Under the pieces are notes generated by a model. That model was not told where the DNA came from, did not search any database, and saw only the letters and a list, made by a program, of their open reading frames with translations. Position numbers and translations under genes: made by a program. Shown piece by piece: positions 42,944-51,662 of a stretch of DNA of 64,000 bases. The stretch lies in the NCBI RefSeq assembly GCF_001429165.1, contig NZ_LMIR01000002.1:1229261-1293260 (forward strand). The letters run 5' to 3'. This stretch comes from Agromyces sp. Root81 (GTDB lineage Bacteria; Actinomycetota; Actinomycetes; Actinomycetales; Microbacteriaceae). Position 1 is the stretch's first letter. Each line of letters starts with the position of its first letter.

Positions 42944-43716
42944 TGTGGGGTTCAGTCTTGAACGATTCAGAGGACGACACGGGTCCCGTGCTCCGGACCA
43001 CCGATGTCGCTCGCGAATCGGGCTACTCCGTGCAGCAGGTCCGCGACCTGGAGCGCCTCGGCGTCATCCCGCCTGCCGCCCGCTCGGCGAACGGCTACCG
43101 CTCCTACACGCCGATCCACGTCCACGCTCTCCGCGGGTACCGGGCACTCGCCGAAGCCGTCGGACCGGTGAACGCCCGAGTCACGATGTCGGCGTTTCGA
43201 TCGCAGAGCATCGCTGAACGCGTATCGGCGATCGACGCCGCGCACGCGAGCCTGGCACGCGAACGGGCGGAGGCGTTGCGCGCCGGGCAGGCGATCATGG
43301 CGATCAGCGGCGAACCGGAAGCGCTGGAGCGCGATCCGGATCGTGATGCGATGACGATCACGGAGCTCGCCGGCGCGCTCGGCGTTCGCACATCGACCCT
43401 TCGGTTCTGGGAACAGGAAGGACTCGTCCGGCCGGATCGAGTGACATCGCTTCGAGCACGTCGGTACGAGGTCCCGGCGATTCGTGCAGCCCGGATCGTG
43501 GTGGCGCTTCGCAACGCCGGCACCGGCATCCCGGCCGTCCGGGAGCTGCTCGTCGCGCTCGAATCATTCGACGATGCCGACGGTACGGCGCGAGTCCTGC
43601 GACAGCGCCTCGATCGAATCGCGACGCGATCACTCGCGCTCGTCGACGCGGGCTCGGACCTCGCCGCCGTCATCAGGTTGCACGACGGGCCGACGCGGCC
43701 GGAGACGATCGGCTGA
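42943..43716 (+). CDS. MerR family regulator with two tandem HTH domains
   Basis: The 257-residue protein carries two MerR-type winged HTH units. The first is at about 17-85 (LRTTDVARESGYSVQQVRDLERLGVIPPAARSANGYRSYTPIHVHAL), the second at about 137-205 (MTITELAGALGVRTSTLRFWEQEGLVRPDRVTSLRARRYEVPAIRAARIV). A helical linker lies between them. Normal MerR proteins have one HTH, a dimer helix and an effector domain. No cysteine effector site is visible. The start may be GTG at 42943 or TTG at 42958. It probably controls the divergent DUF6194 gene. Confidence 0.85.
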   Translation: MWGSVLNDSEDDTGPVLRTTDVARESGYSVQQVRDLERLGVIPPAARSANGYRSYTPIHVHALRGYRALAEAVGPVNARVTMSAFRSQSIAERVSAIDAAHASLARERAEALRAGQAIMAISGEPEALERDPDRDAMTITELAGALGVRTSTLRFWEQEGLVRPDRVTSLRARRYEVPAIRAARIVVALRNAGTGIPAVRELLVALESFDDADGTARVLRQRLDRIATRSLALVDAGSDLAAVIRLHDGPTRPETIG

Positions 43717-43751
43717 GCCCGGCGACCGGGAGGGTGTGGGAGTCTCGTCCC

Positions 43752-44510
43752 ATGGATGCATCCGCCGATCACCCGCAGATAGGACGCATCACCGTCGACC
43801 GCGCGGCGTTGAGCGGACCCGGAACGGAACTGGCAGCAGCGCTCGGCGCCCTCGAGTTCGACGTGTCGATGGAGGGCGTACCGAGCGACACTCCGGCGTC
43901 CGGGTGGAGGGTGCTCGCCCACCCGGCGTACGCGGTCGTGCTCGGAGCCCCGGTCGACGACGGATCGAGATGGTGGCGCATCGCGCAGGTCATCCCGGCC
44001 CGCGATGGTTCGCGTACGGCCGAGATGCACGTCCATCCCGAACCGCAACCGTTGCGGCCCAGCCCCGCCGAGCGCAGTCGCGGTCTCGTGCTGCGCTGGC
44101 CGGAGACCACCCGCACCGAGCCCGACTTCGACCGGCTCGCTCTCGATGTCGTCAACACCGGCGAGTATCGCTGGCGGCCCGATGGCGACTCGTTCACCGC
44201 GATCGGCTTCATCACTCGGCCGGGCGGAGGTCCGGGGTCCGGCTCATTCGCCTTCGTCGGCGGTGGACCGCCGGCGTTCGCGCTGGACCCGGGCGAGTAC
44301 GCTCGCGTGCAGGTGAGTCTCAACCCGAATCAGTGGGAGGGTCGGGAACCCGGTCGCCACGAGATCTCCGCAGTGCTCATGGACCTTGGTCTGCGCACCG
44401 TTGCATCGCTCGAAGTGCAACTCACCGCTGAACTCATCGACCAGTACCAGCCGCGCCACGATCGAGCACGCCCACCCCGACCATCACGGAGCATCCATAC
44501 ACAGGAATAG
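43752..44510 (+). CDS. Hypothetical protein, possibly two beta-rich domains
   Basis: The 252-residue protein starts at an ATG 35 bp after the MerR stop. It has no signal peptide, TM helix or catalytic motif that I recognise. Residues 130-230 (RLALDVVNTGEYRWRPDGDSFTAIGFITRP...PGEYARVQVSLNPNQWEGREPGRHEISAVLMDLGLRTVASLEVQLT) look like an immunoglobulin-type or CARDB-like beta sandwich. It may be cotranscribed with the regulator upstream. Confidence 0.6.
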   Translation: MDASADHPQIGRITVDRAALSGPGTELAAALGALEFDVSMEGVPSDTPASGWRVLAHPAYAVVLGAPVDDGSRWWRIAQVIPARDGSRTAEMHVHPEPQPLRPSPAERSRGLVLRWPETTRTEPDFDRLALDVVNTGEYRWRPDGDSFTAIGFITRPGGGPGSGSFAFVGGGPPAFALDPGEYARVQVSLNPNQWEGREPGRHEISAVLMDLGLRTVASLEVQLTAELIDQYQPRHDRARPPRPSRSIHTQE

Positions 44511-44538
44511 ACTCCCGCGACGCATCGTTCCACCAGTC

Positions 44539-45570
44539 GTGCAACGCTTCGGAACGCTCTCATTCGGACACTACGGCCCGCTCGGCGGCGGCCGCGAACT
44601 CTCGGCCGGCGACTCCATGCTGCAGGCGATCGACCTCGCCCAGGGCATGGACGAACTCGGCGTGAACGGCGCGTACTTCCGTGTGCACCACTTCGCCCGC
44701 CAGCAGGCGTCGCCGATGCCGCTCCTCGCGGCGATCGCGGCGCGCACCCGGCACATCGAGGTCGGCACGGGCGTCGTCGACATGCGCTACGAGAACCCGC
44801 TGCATCTCGCCGAGGAGGCGGCGGCGGTCGACCTCATCTCGGGCGGCCGACTGGCGCTCGGCGTCAGCCGGGGATCACCCGAGACGGTCGTGCGCGGCTA
44901 CGAGGCGTTCGGCTACACGGGCTCCGAAGACCCGCGCGGCGCCGACATCGCCCGCGCACACTTCGACCGCTTCCTCTCGGCCGTCGAGGGCCAGGGCATC
45001 GCGGAACCGGATGCCTCGTCGCCGTTCGGCGGGGGCGCGAGCGGCCTGCAGCGCATCGAGCCCTACTCTCCCGGCCTGCGTTCGCGCATCTGGTGGGGCG
45101 CCGGCAACAGCGACTCGGCCGAGTGGGCCGGGCGCCGCGGCGTGAACCTCATGTCGTCGACCCTGCTCACCGAAGACCGCGGCATGCCGTTCGACGAGCT
45201 GCAGGCGCAGCAGATCCAGACGTTCCGTGCGGCGTGGCGCGAGGCCGGCCACCCGGGCGAGCCGCGCACCTCGGTGAGCCGTTCGATCTTCCCGATCACC
45301 ACCGCCGAAGACGAGCTCTACTTCGGCGGCCGGCAGGACGGCGACGGAGTCGGCTACATCGACGGCATGCGCTCGACGTTCGGCAAGACGTATGCGGGCA
45401 CGCCCGACAAGCTCGTCGAGCAGCTGCTGCGTGACGCGGCGATCCGCGAGGCCGACACGCTCATGCTCACGATCCCGAGCCAGCTCGGCGTCGAGTTCAA
45501 CCTGCGGATGATTGCGGCCTTCGCCGAGCACGTCGCGCCGAGCCTCGGCTGGGAGTCCGCGAACCGCTGA
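44539..45570 (+). CDS. LLM class flavin-dependent oxidoreductase
   Basis: The 343-residue luciferase-like TIM-barrel protein is read from a GTG (VQRFGTLSFGHYGPLG). Marks include GVNGAYFRVHHFARQQASPMPLLAAIAARTRHIEVGTGVVDMRYENPLHLAEEAAAVDLISGGRLALGVSRGSPE, the LLM core. Members use FMN or F420 to oxidise or monooxygenate varied substrates. The substrate is unknown and the neighbours give no pathway. Confidence 0.88.
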   Translation: MQRFGTLSFGHYGPLGGGRELSAGDSMLQAIDLAQGMDELGVNGAYFRVHHFARQQASPMPLLAAIAARTRHIEVGTGVVDMRYENPLHLAEEAAAVDLISGGRLALGVSRGSPETVVRGYEAFGYTGSEDPRGADIARAHFDRFLSAVEGQGIAEPDASSPFGGGASGLQRIEPYSPGLRSRIWWGAGNSDSAEWAGRRGVNLMSSTLLTEDRGMPFDELQAQQIQTFRAAWREAGHPGEPRTSVSRSIFPITTAEDELYFGGRQDGDGVGYIDGMRSTFGKTYAGTPDKLVEQLLRDAAIREADTLMLTIPSQLGVEFNLRMIAAFAEHVAPSLGWESANR

Positions 45571-45577
45571 GCAGGAT

Positions 45578-46006
45578 TCAGGATGCCTGCGGGTCGATGC
45601 GCGCCCGCACCGCCGCATCCGGGTCCTCACCGGCGAGGGCTCGCGACCCCATCGGGAGCAGCACGATGTGGTGGTACGCCTCCGAGCCGCGTGAGAGTCG
45701 CCCCGCGATGAGTCCGCGCTCCCACAGCAGCACGCACTGGAGGAAGACCGGGTCGAGTGCGTATCGCGCTCTCGGGGTGGTGAGGGTGCCGCGCACGGTC
45801 ATGCCGGGCACCTCATCGACCCCGGCGAGCTGCTGCAGCACGCCCAGCACCGCCTCAGGCCGAACATGTGGCGACTGCTGATCCGCGAACACGCGCACGA
45901 AGACGTTCGATGCGAGTTCGATCGGGTCCGCCGCCTCCAGACCCGAGAGCCCCGAGTAGCGCGGCGGTTCGGTCGGCTTCGCATCGGTGCGCGTGAAGAT
46001 CCCCAT
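45578..46006 (-). CDS. Hypothetical protein
   Basis: The 142-residue soluble protein (MGIFTRTDAKPTEPPRYSGLSGLEAADPIELASNVFVRVFADQQSP...) has no motif that I can name. The stretch VFLQCVLLWERGLIAGRLSRGSEAYHHIVLLPMGSRAL suggests a compact alpha/beta fold. Codon use is normal for the window. Copy A of the structured repeat (46047-46103) lies 41 bp upstream of the start, in the presumed leader. Confidence 0.6.
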   Translation of the reverse strand: MGIFTRTDAKPTEPPRYSGLSGLEAADPIELASNVFVRVFADQQSPHVRPEAVLGVLQQLAGVDEVPGMTVRGTLTTPRARYALDPVFLQCVLLWERGLIAGRLSRGSEAYHHIVLLPMGSRALAGEDPDAAVRARIDPQAS

Positions 46007-46046
46007 GTGCAGACCCTAGCCAACGACCGCAGCGATCGACCAGCGC

Positions 46047-46103
46047 GAACATGCCCGCGCCTCCCTGATGGCTTGTAGGGAGCCATGAGAGGCGCGGGGT
46101 CTG
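46047..46103 (-). repeat. Structured ~60-bp repeat, copy A
   Basis: Outer stem CCCGCGCCTC (46054-46063) with GAGGCGCGGG (46089-46098); inner stem ATGGCT (46068-46073) with AGCCAT (46081-46086) around loop TGTAGGG. About 54 of 60 aligned positions match copy B at 46818. It lies upstream of the small gene starting at 46006, as if in its 5' leader. No transposase is nearby. Confidence 0.75.
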
Positions 46104-46165
46104 GAGCTCGAGACAGCTCCCCTCCCGAACACGGCGTCGATCGGCGTCACTCCGACTCGGATCCC

Positions 46166-46711
46166 TCACGGCATGGGCGGTGCCGGCATCGTGCCGGAGA
46201 GCGACCAGCCGTTCTCGTCCACGCCGGAATGCGCCGGATCGGCGGCGTCCGCCTCTGCGGCGGCGCGATCCGCATAGACCAGCCTCACCAGTCCTCGGTT
46301 TTCCCACATCTGCTCCGGCAGGTATGCGTCTTCCCACATCACGAACCAGCCGCCCGCCGTGCGGCGCCGCAGCTCGGTGAGCCAGGCGGCGTACTGCGGG
46401 TCCGGCCGCACGGCCGATGGAACCTCCTGAGCCGCTCGGGCGAGCCGGTCGGCGAGAGCGACGACGTCCCAGTCGGTGCGGCCATCCCCGAAGACATCCC
46501 GACCCGAGCCATTCGTGTACGCCAGGAGGATGTTCCGCTCGTCGGCCCAGCCGATCCTGTCGCCCGGCTCCGGCACCAGAACGCGACACCGCCAGTGCCC
46601 GGTGGCGTAGTAGTTCGCCGCCGCACGCACCCCCTGGAAACCGAGCTCGTGCAGCCGCGACACGGCAGCGATGATGGCGGCCTCGGGACGTACGGATGCG
46701 TCGAGCGACAT
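46166..46711 (-). CDS. Hypothetical protein
   Basis: The 181-residue protein (MSLDASVRPEAAIIAAVSRLHELGFQGVRAAANYYATGHWRCRVLVPEPGD) includes IGWADERNILLAYTNGSGRDVFGDGRTDWDVVALADRLARAAQ and GGWFVMWEDAYLPEQMWENRGLVRLVY. It is Trp-rich and soluble, with no known catalytic motif. I do not recognise a family. It is bracketed by the two copies of the structured repeat (46047 and 46818), with copy B about 107 bp upstream of its start. Confidence 0.6.
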   Translation of the reverse strand: MSLDASVRPEAAIIAAVSRLHELGFQGVRAAANYYATGHWRCRVLVPEPGDRIGWADERNILLAYTNGSGRDVFGDGRTDWDVVALADRLARAAQEVPSAVRPDPQYAAWLTELRRRTAGGWFVMWEDAYLPEQMWENRGLVRLVYADRAAAEADAADPAHSGVDENGWSLSGTMPAPPMP

Positions 46712-46817
46712 GCTCGAAGCCTAGGCGACGCCGCCCTGCGCTCATCACGATCTTCACCGGGCGCGCGGCGCCGCGCCTCGGTCGAGTCTCCGCCGGCGAA
46801 CCGCCGAATCACGCCGT

Positions 46818-46877
46818 CGAAACAGGCCCGCGCCTCCCTGATGGCTTGTAGGGGAGCCCAGGGAGGCGCGGGGTCTG
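46818..46877 (-). repeat. Structured ~60-bp repeat, copy B
   Basis: Perfect 14-bp stem CCCGCGCCTCCCTG (46827-46840) with CAGGGAGGCGCGGG (46859-46872), loop 18 nt containing GGCTTGTAGGGGAGCC, which can form the inner stem. It also lies just past the APC permease stop (46937), so terminator use is possible. It is the only notable feature in the 225-bp gap 46712-46936. Confidence 0.75.
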
Positions 46878-46936
46878 CACCGGAACCTCGCCGCCGGGCT
46901 TGAGGCGGCGACGAGGCCCGGGGTCCGGGCGGCGAC

Positions 46937-48382
46937 CTAGCCGACGCCCTCGAGCGCGTCGGTCTCGGTGTTGCCGATGTTCGCGAGCACCTCGGGGCGA
47001 CGCCTGGCGAGGTGCAGGTACCAGGCGAGCGCGACGATCATGGTGATCAGGAACAGGTACGGGATGACGTTGAGCGGCCACGCCGGCACCGGCCACACGT
47101 TCGCGAAGAACACGTAGACCATGGCGACGACGGCGATCGTCGCGCAGACCCAGACCAGGCCGTTGCGCATCTTCTCGCGGCGCGTGTAGACGACGCACGC
47201 GATCGCGACGAGGGCGTAGGCGACCATGTAGCCGTAGGTGCCGTAGGTGTCGACCCACACGACGATGTCCATCGCGTTCACGCCGATCGCGAGGAGCACG
47301 ACGTCGAGCGCGATCGCGGCCGGGCCGGCGACGAGCAGCACGCGGTGCGGGGTCAGGTGGCGCTCGTGGGTGCGGCCGAAGCGCTCGGCGACGACGCCCT
47401 CCTTGCCCATCACGTAGATGATGCGGCCGACGACGTTGAGCGGCGCCACGACGACGGCGAAGAACGAGGCGCCGACGCCGAAGGTGAGCACCGGGCCGAA
47501 CCAGGCGGGCATGCCGATCTTCGCCGAGATCGCCTCGAGCGGGCTCGCGACCGTGGCGAGGTCGTCGCCGAGGATCGCGATCTGCGTGTACGCCGAGAAG
47601 ACGTAGAGCACGCCGACGCCGAGGGCGCTCCACATGATCGCCCGCGGGATCGCCTTGTACGGGTTCTTCGCCTCACGGCCGAGGGCATCGGCCGACGAGA
47701 AGCCGACGAAGCCCAGGATGCCGAGCACCATGCCGGCGGCGACGCCCTGGAACGGCACACCCTCGAGCGAAAACTGCGCGGGATCCCACGCGTTCGGGCC
47801 GGCCCACACGAGTGCGAGCACGAGCAGCACGAGGATGATCGCGACCGAGACGAGCTCCAGCACGAGCGAGACGCGGGCCGAGAGACGGATGCCCCGGATC
47901 GTGAAGAGCGTCGCGAGCCCGCCGAGCACGATCGCGAGGGTGATCTGCGCGAACACGCCCTCGAACGGCACGCCGATCAGCAGCAGGAACTGGTTGAAGT
48001 AGGAGACCGAGCCGCCGAGCGAGCCCGCGGCGATGCCCCAGCAGCCGATGAGCAGGGCGACGCCCGCGAGGTACGCGCCGAAGGGGCCGAGCCCCTTGGC
48101 GACGTAGGTGTAGAGCGAGCCCGCCGACGCGTGCTTCTTCGCGAACACGGCGACGCAGTAGCCGACCGAGAGGATCACGATCGTGGCGAGCACGAACGAG
48201 AGCATCGTGCCGTTGCCCGCGCCGATGAAGATGCCGGCTGCGGTGAACGCGATGACCGCGCTCGGCGCGATGTTGGCGATCGCCTGGGCCGCGAGCTCGG
48301 GGCCGCTCATGACGCCGCGGCGGAGGCCGGCGTCGGTGGGGGCGCCGGCTCGGGCCGCCGGCGCTTCGGAGGTGGTGGTCAT
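46937..48382 (-). CDS. APC family amino acid permease
   Basis: The 481-residue 12-TM permease has the APC first-helix pattern SGPELAAQAIANIAPSAVIAFTAAGIFIGAGNGTMLSFVLATIVIL, then KHASAGSLYTYVAKGLGPFGAYLAGV and FVGFSSADALGREAKNPYKAIPRAIMWS. Substrate unknown. It is 35 bp downstream of the alcohol dehydrogenase gene on the same strand and divergent, with it, from a PucR regulator. This suggests uptake of an amino acid, amine or amino alcohol that is then oxidised (inference). Confidence 0.9.
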   Translation of the reverse strand: MTTTSEAPAARAGAPTDAGLRRGVMSGPELAAQAIANIAPSAVIAFTAAGIFIGAGNGTMLSFVLATIVILSVGYCVAVFAKKHASAGSLYTYVAKGLGPFGAYLAGVALLIGCWGIAAGSLGGSVSYFNQFLLLIGVPFEGVFAQITLAIVLGGLATLFTIRGIRLSARVSLVLELVSVAIILVLLVLALVWAGPNAWDPAQFSLEGVPFQGVAAGMVLGILGFVGFSSADALGREAKNPYKAIPRAIMWSALGVGVLYVFSAYTQIAILGDDLATVASPLEAISAKIGMPAWFGPVLTFGVGASFFAVVVAPLNVVGRIIYVMGKEGVVAERFGRTHERHLTPHRVLLVAGPAAIALDVVLLAIGVNAMDIVVWVDTYGTYGYMVAYALVAIACVVYTRREKMRNGLVWVCATIAVVAMVYVFFANVWPVPAWPLNVIPYLFLITMIVALAWYLHLARRRPEVLANIGNTETDALEGVG

Positions 48383-48417
48383 GGGGGAACTCTCCAGTGA
48401 GTCGGGTGCTGCAGCGG

Positions 48418-49515
48418 TCAGGGGATGAGGAGCGTGCGGAGCGCTTCGCCGGATTCGAGGTCGTCGAACGCCTCGGCGGCCTCGGCGAGCGGGCGGCGGG
48501 CCGAGATCAGCGGGTCGAGCTTCAGCTGGCCGTCCATGTAGCGGTCGACGAGCGCGGGGATGTCGATGGAGGGACGCACGGAGCCGTAGTTCGAGCCGAG
48601 GATCCGCTGGTCGGCCTCGGCGAGCACGAGCGGCTCGAACGAGGCCGTGGCGCCGGTCGGCGGCAGCCCGACGATCACGGCGGCGCCGCCGAGGCCCAGC
48701 ATGCGGATCGCCTGCTCGGTCGTCGAGGTGCGCCCGATCGCGTCGAAGGCGTAGTCGACGCCGTCGGGGATGAGCTCGAAGAGCGTCTCGACGGCGTCGA
48801 CCTGGGAGGCGTCGATCTGGTCGGTGGCGCCGAACTGCACGGCGAGCGCGGTCTTGTCGGCCCGCACGTCGACGGCGACGATGCGCTCAGCTCCGGCGAG
48901 CCGGGCGCCCTGCACGACGTTCAGGCCGACCCCGCCGCATCCGATGACGACGACGGTCGAGCCGGGCTCGACGGCGGCGGTGTTGAGCACCGCGCCCACG
49001 CCGGTCGCGACGGCGCAGCCGACGACGGCGACGACGTCGAGCGGGGCGTCGTCGCGCACCTTCACGGCGCCGGATGCCGGTACGACGACCTCTTCGGCGA
49101 ACGACGAGACGCCGAGGTAGTGGTGCAGCGACTCCTCGCCCTGCGAGAGGCGCGAGGTGCCGTCGAAGAGCACGCCCTTCGGGGCGACGACCGTGGCGAC
49201 CTTCTGGCAGCGGGCCTCGTGGCCCGAGCGGCAGTAGCGGCACTCGCCGCACGGCGGCACCCACGAGAGCACCACGTGGTCGCCGACGGCGAGCGATGTG
49301 ACGCCCTCCCCGAGCTCGACGACCACGCCGGACCCCTCATGACCCATGACGAGCGGAGCCGGGGCGTCCCATTCCCCTCGCTTCACGTGCAGGTCGGAGT
49401 GGCAGACGCCCGCCGCCGCGATCTTGACGCGGACCTCGCCGGCCTTGGGCGCGGCGAGCTCGACGTCGCCGACCTCGATCGGCGTCTCCGGTGCGCGGAA
49501 GACGATGGCTTTCAT
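48418..49515 (-). CDS. Zinc-dependent alcohol dehydrogenase (class III-like MDR)
   Basis: The 365-residue medium-chain dehydrogenase has catalytic zinc ligands in AAGVCHSDLH, MGHEGSG and VGCAVATG, structural-zinc cysteines in CGECRYCRSGHEARC, and the nucleotide fold VVVIGCGGVGLNVVQGARLAGA with an acidic residue (VDVRADK) suggesting NAD. It resembles the AdhC/mycothiol- or formaldehyde-dehydrogenase branch. It is the first gene of the ADH-permease pair, and is divergent from PucR. Confidence 0.93.
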   Translation of the reverse strand: MKAIVFRAPETPIEVGDVELAAPKAGEVRVKIAAAGVCHSDLHVKRGEWDAPAPLVMGHEGSGVVVELGEGVTSLAVGDHVVLSWVPPCGECRYCRSGHEARCQKVATVVAPKGVLFDGTSRLSQGEESLHHYLGVSSFAEEVVVPASGAVKVRDDAPLDVVAVVGCAVATGVGAVLNTAAVEPGSTVVVIGCGGVGLNVVQGARLAGAERIVAVDVRADKTALAVQFGATDQIDASQVDAVETLFELIPDGVDYAFDAIGRTSTTEQAIRMLGLGGAAVIVGLPPTGATASFEPLVLAEADQRILGSNYGSVRPSIDIPALVDRYMDGQLKLDPLISARRPLAEAAEAFDDLESGEALRTLLIP

Positions 49516-49605
49516 GATGCTCCCTTGGATCAGTGCTGGGGTACGCCCGATGCTAGGCAGGCTCGCCGCCTCGAGTCACTGCGAAGAATGTTGAACAGCA
49601 AGCGG

Positions 49606-49617
49606 ATGCCGCGGCAT
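49606..49617 (+). promoter_or_regulatory. Palindrome upstream of the PucR gene
   Basis: ATGCCGCGGCAT is a perfect 12-bp palindrome 17 bp before the PucR start, followed by TACACT (49622-49627), a plausible -10 for a very short leader. It lies in the 119-bp divergent gap with the alcohol dehydrogenase gene and could be a regulator site, though it overlaps the common CGGATGCC octamer. Confidence 0.4.
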
Positions 49618-49634
49618 TTCGTACACTCGATGGC

Positions 49635-51071
49635 ATGGCTCGTGACGTGCTCTCCATCGCCCGCGTGCTCGGCGGCGAGCTCGTCGGCGACGGCGTCGGC
49701 GCCTCGACGCCGGTCGACGCCGCCCTTCGGCTCGAGGAGTTCAGCGTCGTCGGCCACCCCGGCTTCGCGACTCTCGTCGTCGCCGGTGCCGACCGCCTCG
49801 CGACGGCGCTGACCGCCGGCGGTCCCCGCTCCGACGCGCTGCGCGGCACCGTGCTCGTCAGCCACGGCGCGACCCGCGCGCTTCGCCGGGCGGTCGAGTC
49901 GACGGGCGCCACGGCGATCGTCGGCGCCGAGGCATCCGACGCCGTGCTGCATCCGCTGCTCGTCGCCCTGCTCGCGACCGACCAGGCCGCGGAGGACCGG
50001 CTCGTGACGACGGGGACGAAGGTGCTCACCCAGGTCGCGCGGCGCGGCGGCGTCGGCGCGGTCGTCGCCGAACTCGCCCGGCGCATCGACGGCTGGGCTG
50101 TGCTGCTCGACCCGCACGGCCAGGTGATCTCGACCGCGGGCGCTGGCGGGCTGCACGTGCAGGACGCCGTCGCCGTCGCGTTCAACCGGCCGGTGCGGGT
50201 GCGGCATCCGGGCCTGCAGGTCCACCCCGTCGGCACGGGCGAAGACCTCAGCGCCTACCTCGTCATCTCATCGCGGGAGTCCTCGATGAGCCGCGGGCGC
50301 GACCTCGCGTCGCAGGCGGCGGCCCTCCTCGACCTCATCCTCCGCACGCACGACCGCACCACGACCGAGCGGCTCGGACGCGAGGTGATGATCGACACGC
50401 TCCTCGACGGCGGCCCGGCCGCCGCCGCACTGCTCCGCCGCTGGGGCGTGCACGAGAGCTCGCTGACCGGGTTCGCGATCACGGCCAGGTCGAAGTCGGT
50501 CGACCTCGAGCGCCTCGTGACCCGCTGGCTCGACGAGCTCGGCAGCGTGCACCTCATCACGGCGGAGCCGGGCCACCTGCTCGGCTTCCTCCGCGACGAC
50601 CGCGTCGACGACCTCGTGCGCCGCGTCGAAGACGTCACGGCCGACGCCCGCACTCCGCTCCGCCTCGGGCTCGGCTCCCCCGCGGCATCCGACGCCCTCG
50701 CCCGCACCGCCGCCGAGGCCAGGCAGGCGCTCGACGTCGCCGTCACCGACGGACGAACGGTGTCGCGCTATCGCGCGCTGCCCACGGTCGCCCTCGTGCT
50801 CGACCGGCTCGACGCCGGCGACAACACCCGACTCGCTGAGGTGCTCGACCCGCTGCGCGGCGACAAGGGCCTGCACGGCGAGCTCACCCGCACCCTGCGC
50901 GTCTACCTCGCCGAGCACGGCTCGTGGGGCGTGGCCGCCGAGCAGCTCGGCGTGCACCGGCAGACGCTCACGAACCGCATCCACCGCGTCGAGGAGCTCA
51001 CCGGCCTCTCGATGGGCAACCCCGACGATCGCACCGCCGCGTGGCTCGCGATCCGCGCGCTCGAACGCTGA
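49635..51071 (+). CDS. PucR family transcriptional regulator
   Basis: The 478-residue regulator has an N-terminal sensory region (about 1-240), a GGDEF-like middle domain (TGFAITARSKSVDLERLVTRWL...LRLGLGSPAASDALARTAAEARQALDVA) and the C-terminal PucR HTH (LTRTLRVYLAEHGSWGVAAEQLGVHRQTLTNRIHRVEELTGLSMGNPDDRTAAWLAIRAL). Family members activate or repress purine, amino acid or amine catabolism. It is divergent from the alcohol dehydrogenase/APC permease pair and probably controls it. Confidence 0.92.
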   Translation: MARDVLSIARVLGGELVGDGVGASTPVDAALRLEEFSVVGHPGFATLVVAGADRLATALTAGGPRSDALRGTVLVSHGATRALRRAVESTGATAIVGAEASDAVLHPLLVALLATDQAAEDRLVTTGTKVLTQVARRGGVGAVVAELARRIDGWAVLLDPHGQVISTAGAGGLHVQDAVAVAFNRPVRVRHPGLQVHPVGTGEDLSAYLVISSRESSMSRGRDLASQAAALLDLILRTHDRTTTERLGREVMIDTLLDGGPAAAALLRRWGVHESSLTGFAITARSKSVDLERLVTRWLDELGSVHLITAEPGHLLGFLRDDRVDDLVRRVEDVTADARTPLRLGLGSPAASDALARTAAEARQALDVAVTDGRTVSRYRALPTVALVLDRLDAGDNTRLAEVLDPLRGDKGLHGELTRTLRVYLAEHGSWGVAAEQLGVHRQTLTNRIHRVEELTGLSMGNPDDRTAAWLAIRALER

Positions 51072-51140
51072 GCCCGGAGGCCCGCCGGAATGACCCGGCC
51101 CGGCGCGGGGTTATCGTCGAGGAGACATCGAGGAGGATCC

Positions 51141-51581
51141 ATGCCGTTGGAAGGCGAGTACGAGCCGGGCACGTCGGACTGGGCGCGCAAGCAGGCCGAG
51201 GCGTTCGAGGCATCGAACGGCGAGACGTCGAACACGCTCAGAGGCATGCCGATCATCGTGCTCACCACGGTCGGGGCGAAGTCGGGCAAGCTCCGCAAGA
51301 CCGCCCTCATGCGCGTCGAGTACGGCGGCGAGTACGCGGTCGTCGCTTCGCTCGGCGGGGCGCCGAAGCATCCGGTCTGGTACTGGAACGTGAAGAAGCA
51401 TCCGCACGTCGAGCTGCAGGACGGCGGCGAGAAGCACGACTACGAGGCGCACGAGCTCGAGGGCGAGGAGCGCGACGTCTGGTGGGCGCGGGCCGTCGAG
51501 GCCTACCCGCCCTACGCCGACTACCAGGTGAAGACCGAGCGGCTGATCCCGGTCTTCCGGCTCACCCGCGTCGTGCTCTGA
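51141..51581 (+). CDS. Deazaflavin (F420)-dependent nitroreductase family protein (Ddn-like)
   Basis: The 146-residue protein follows a strong GAGGAGG ribosome site. The Ddn/DUF385 pattern is clear: [60 protein letters not shown], then [31 protein letters not shown]. Members use reduced F420 (or FMN) to reduce quinones or xenobiotics. It stands alone between PucR and a bidirectional terminator. Confidence 0.92.
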   Translation: MPLEGEYEPGTSDWARKQAEAFEASNGETSNTLRGMPIIVLTTVGAKSGKLRKTALMRVEYGGEYAVVASLGGAPKHPVWYWNVKKHPHVELQDGGEKHDYEAHELEGEERDVWWARAVEAYPPYADYQVKTERLIPVFRLTRVVL

Positions 51582-51634
51582 GCGTCGGAGGACGCGAATC
51601 GGTTCGGAGGCAACGGATTCGCGTCCTCCGACGC
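51582..51634. terminator. Bidirectional hairpin terminator with 19-bp perfect stem
   Basis: Arms 51582-51600 (GCGTCGGAGGACGCGAATC) and 51616-51634 are perfectly complementary. A third partial copy (CGTCCTCCGACGCG) follows at 51641-51654. It separates the convergent Ddn-like and flavin hydroxylase genes. Confidence 0.75.
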
Positions 51635-51662
51635 GACACCCGTCCTCCGACGCGCGCGACGG

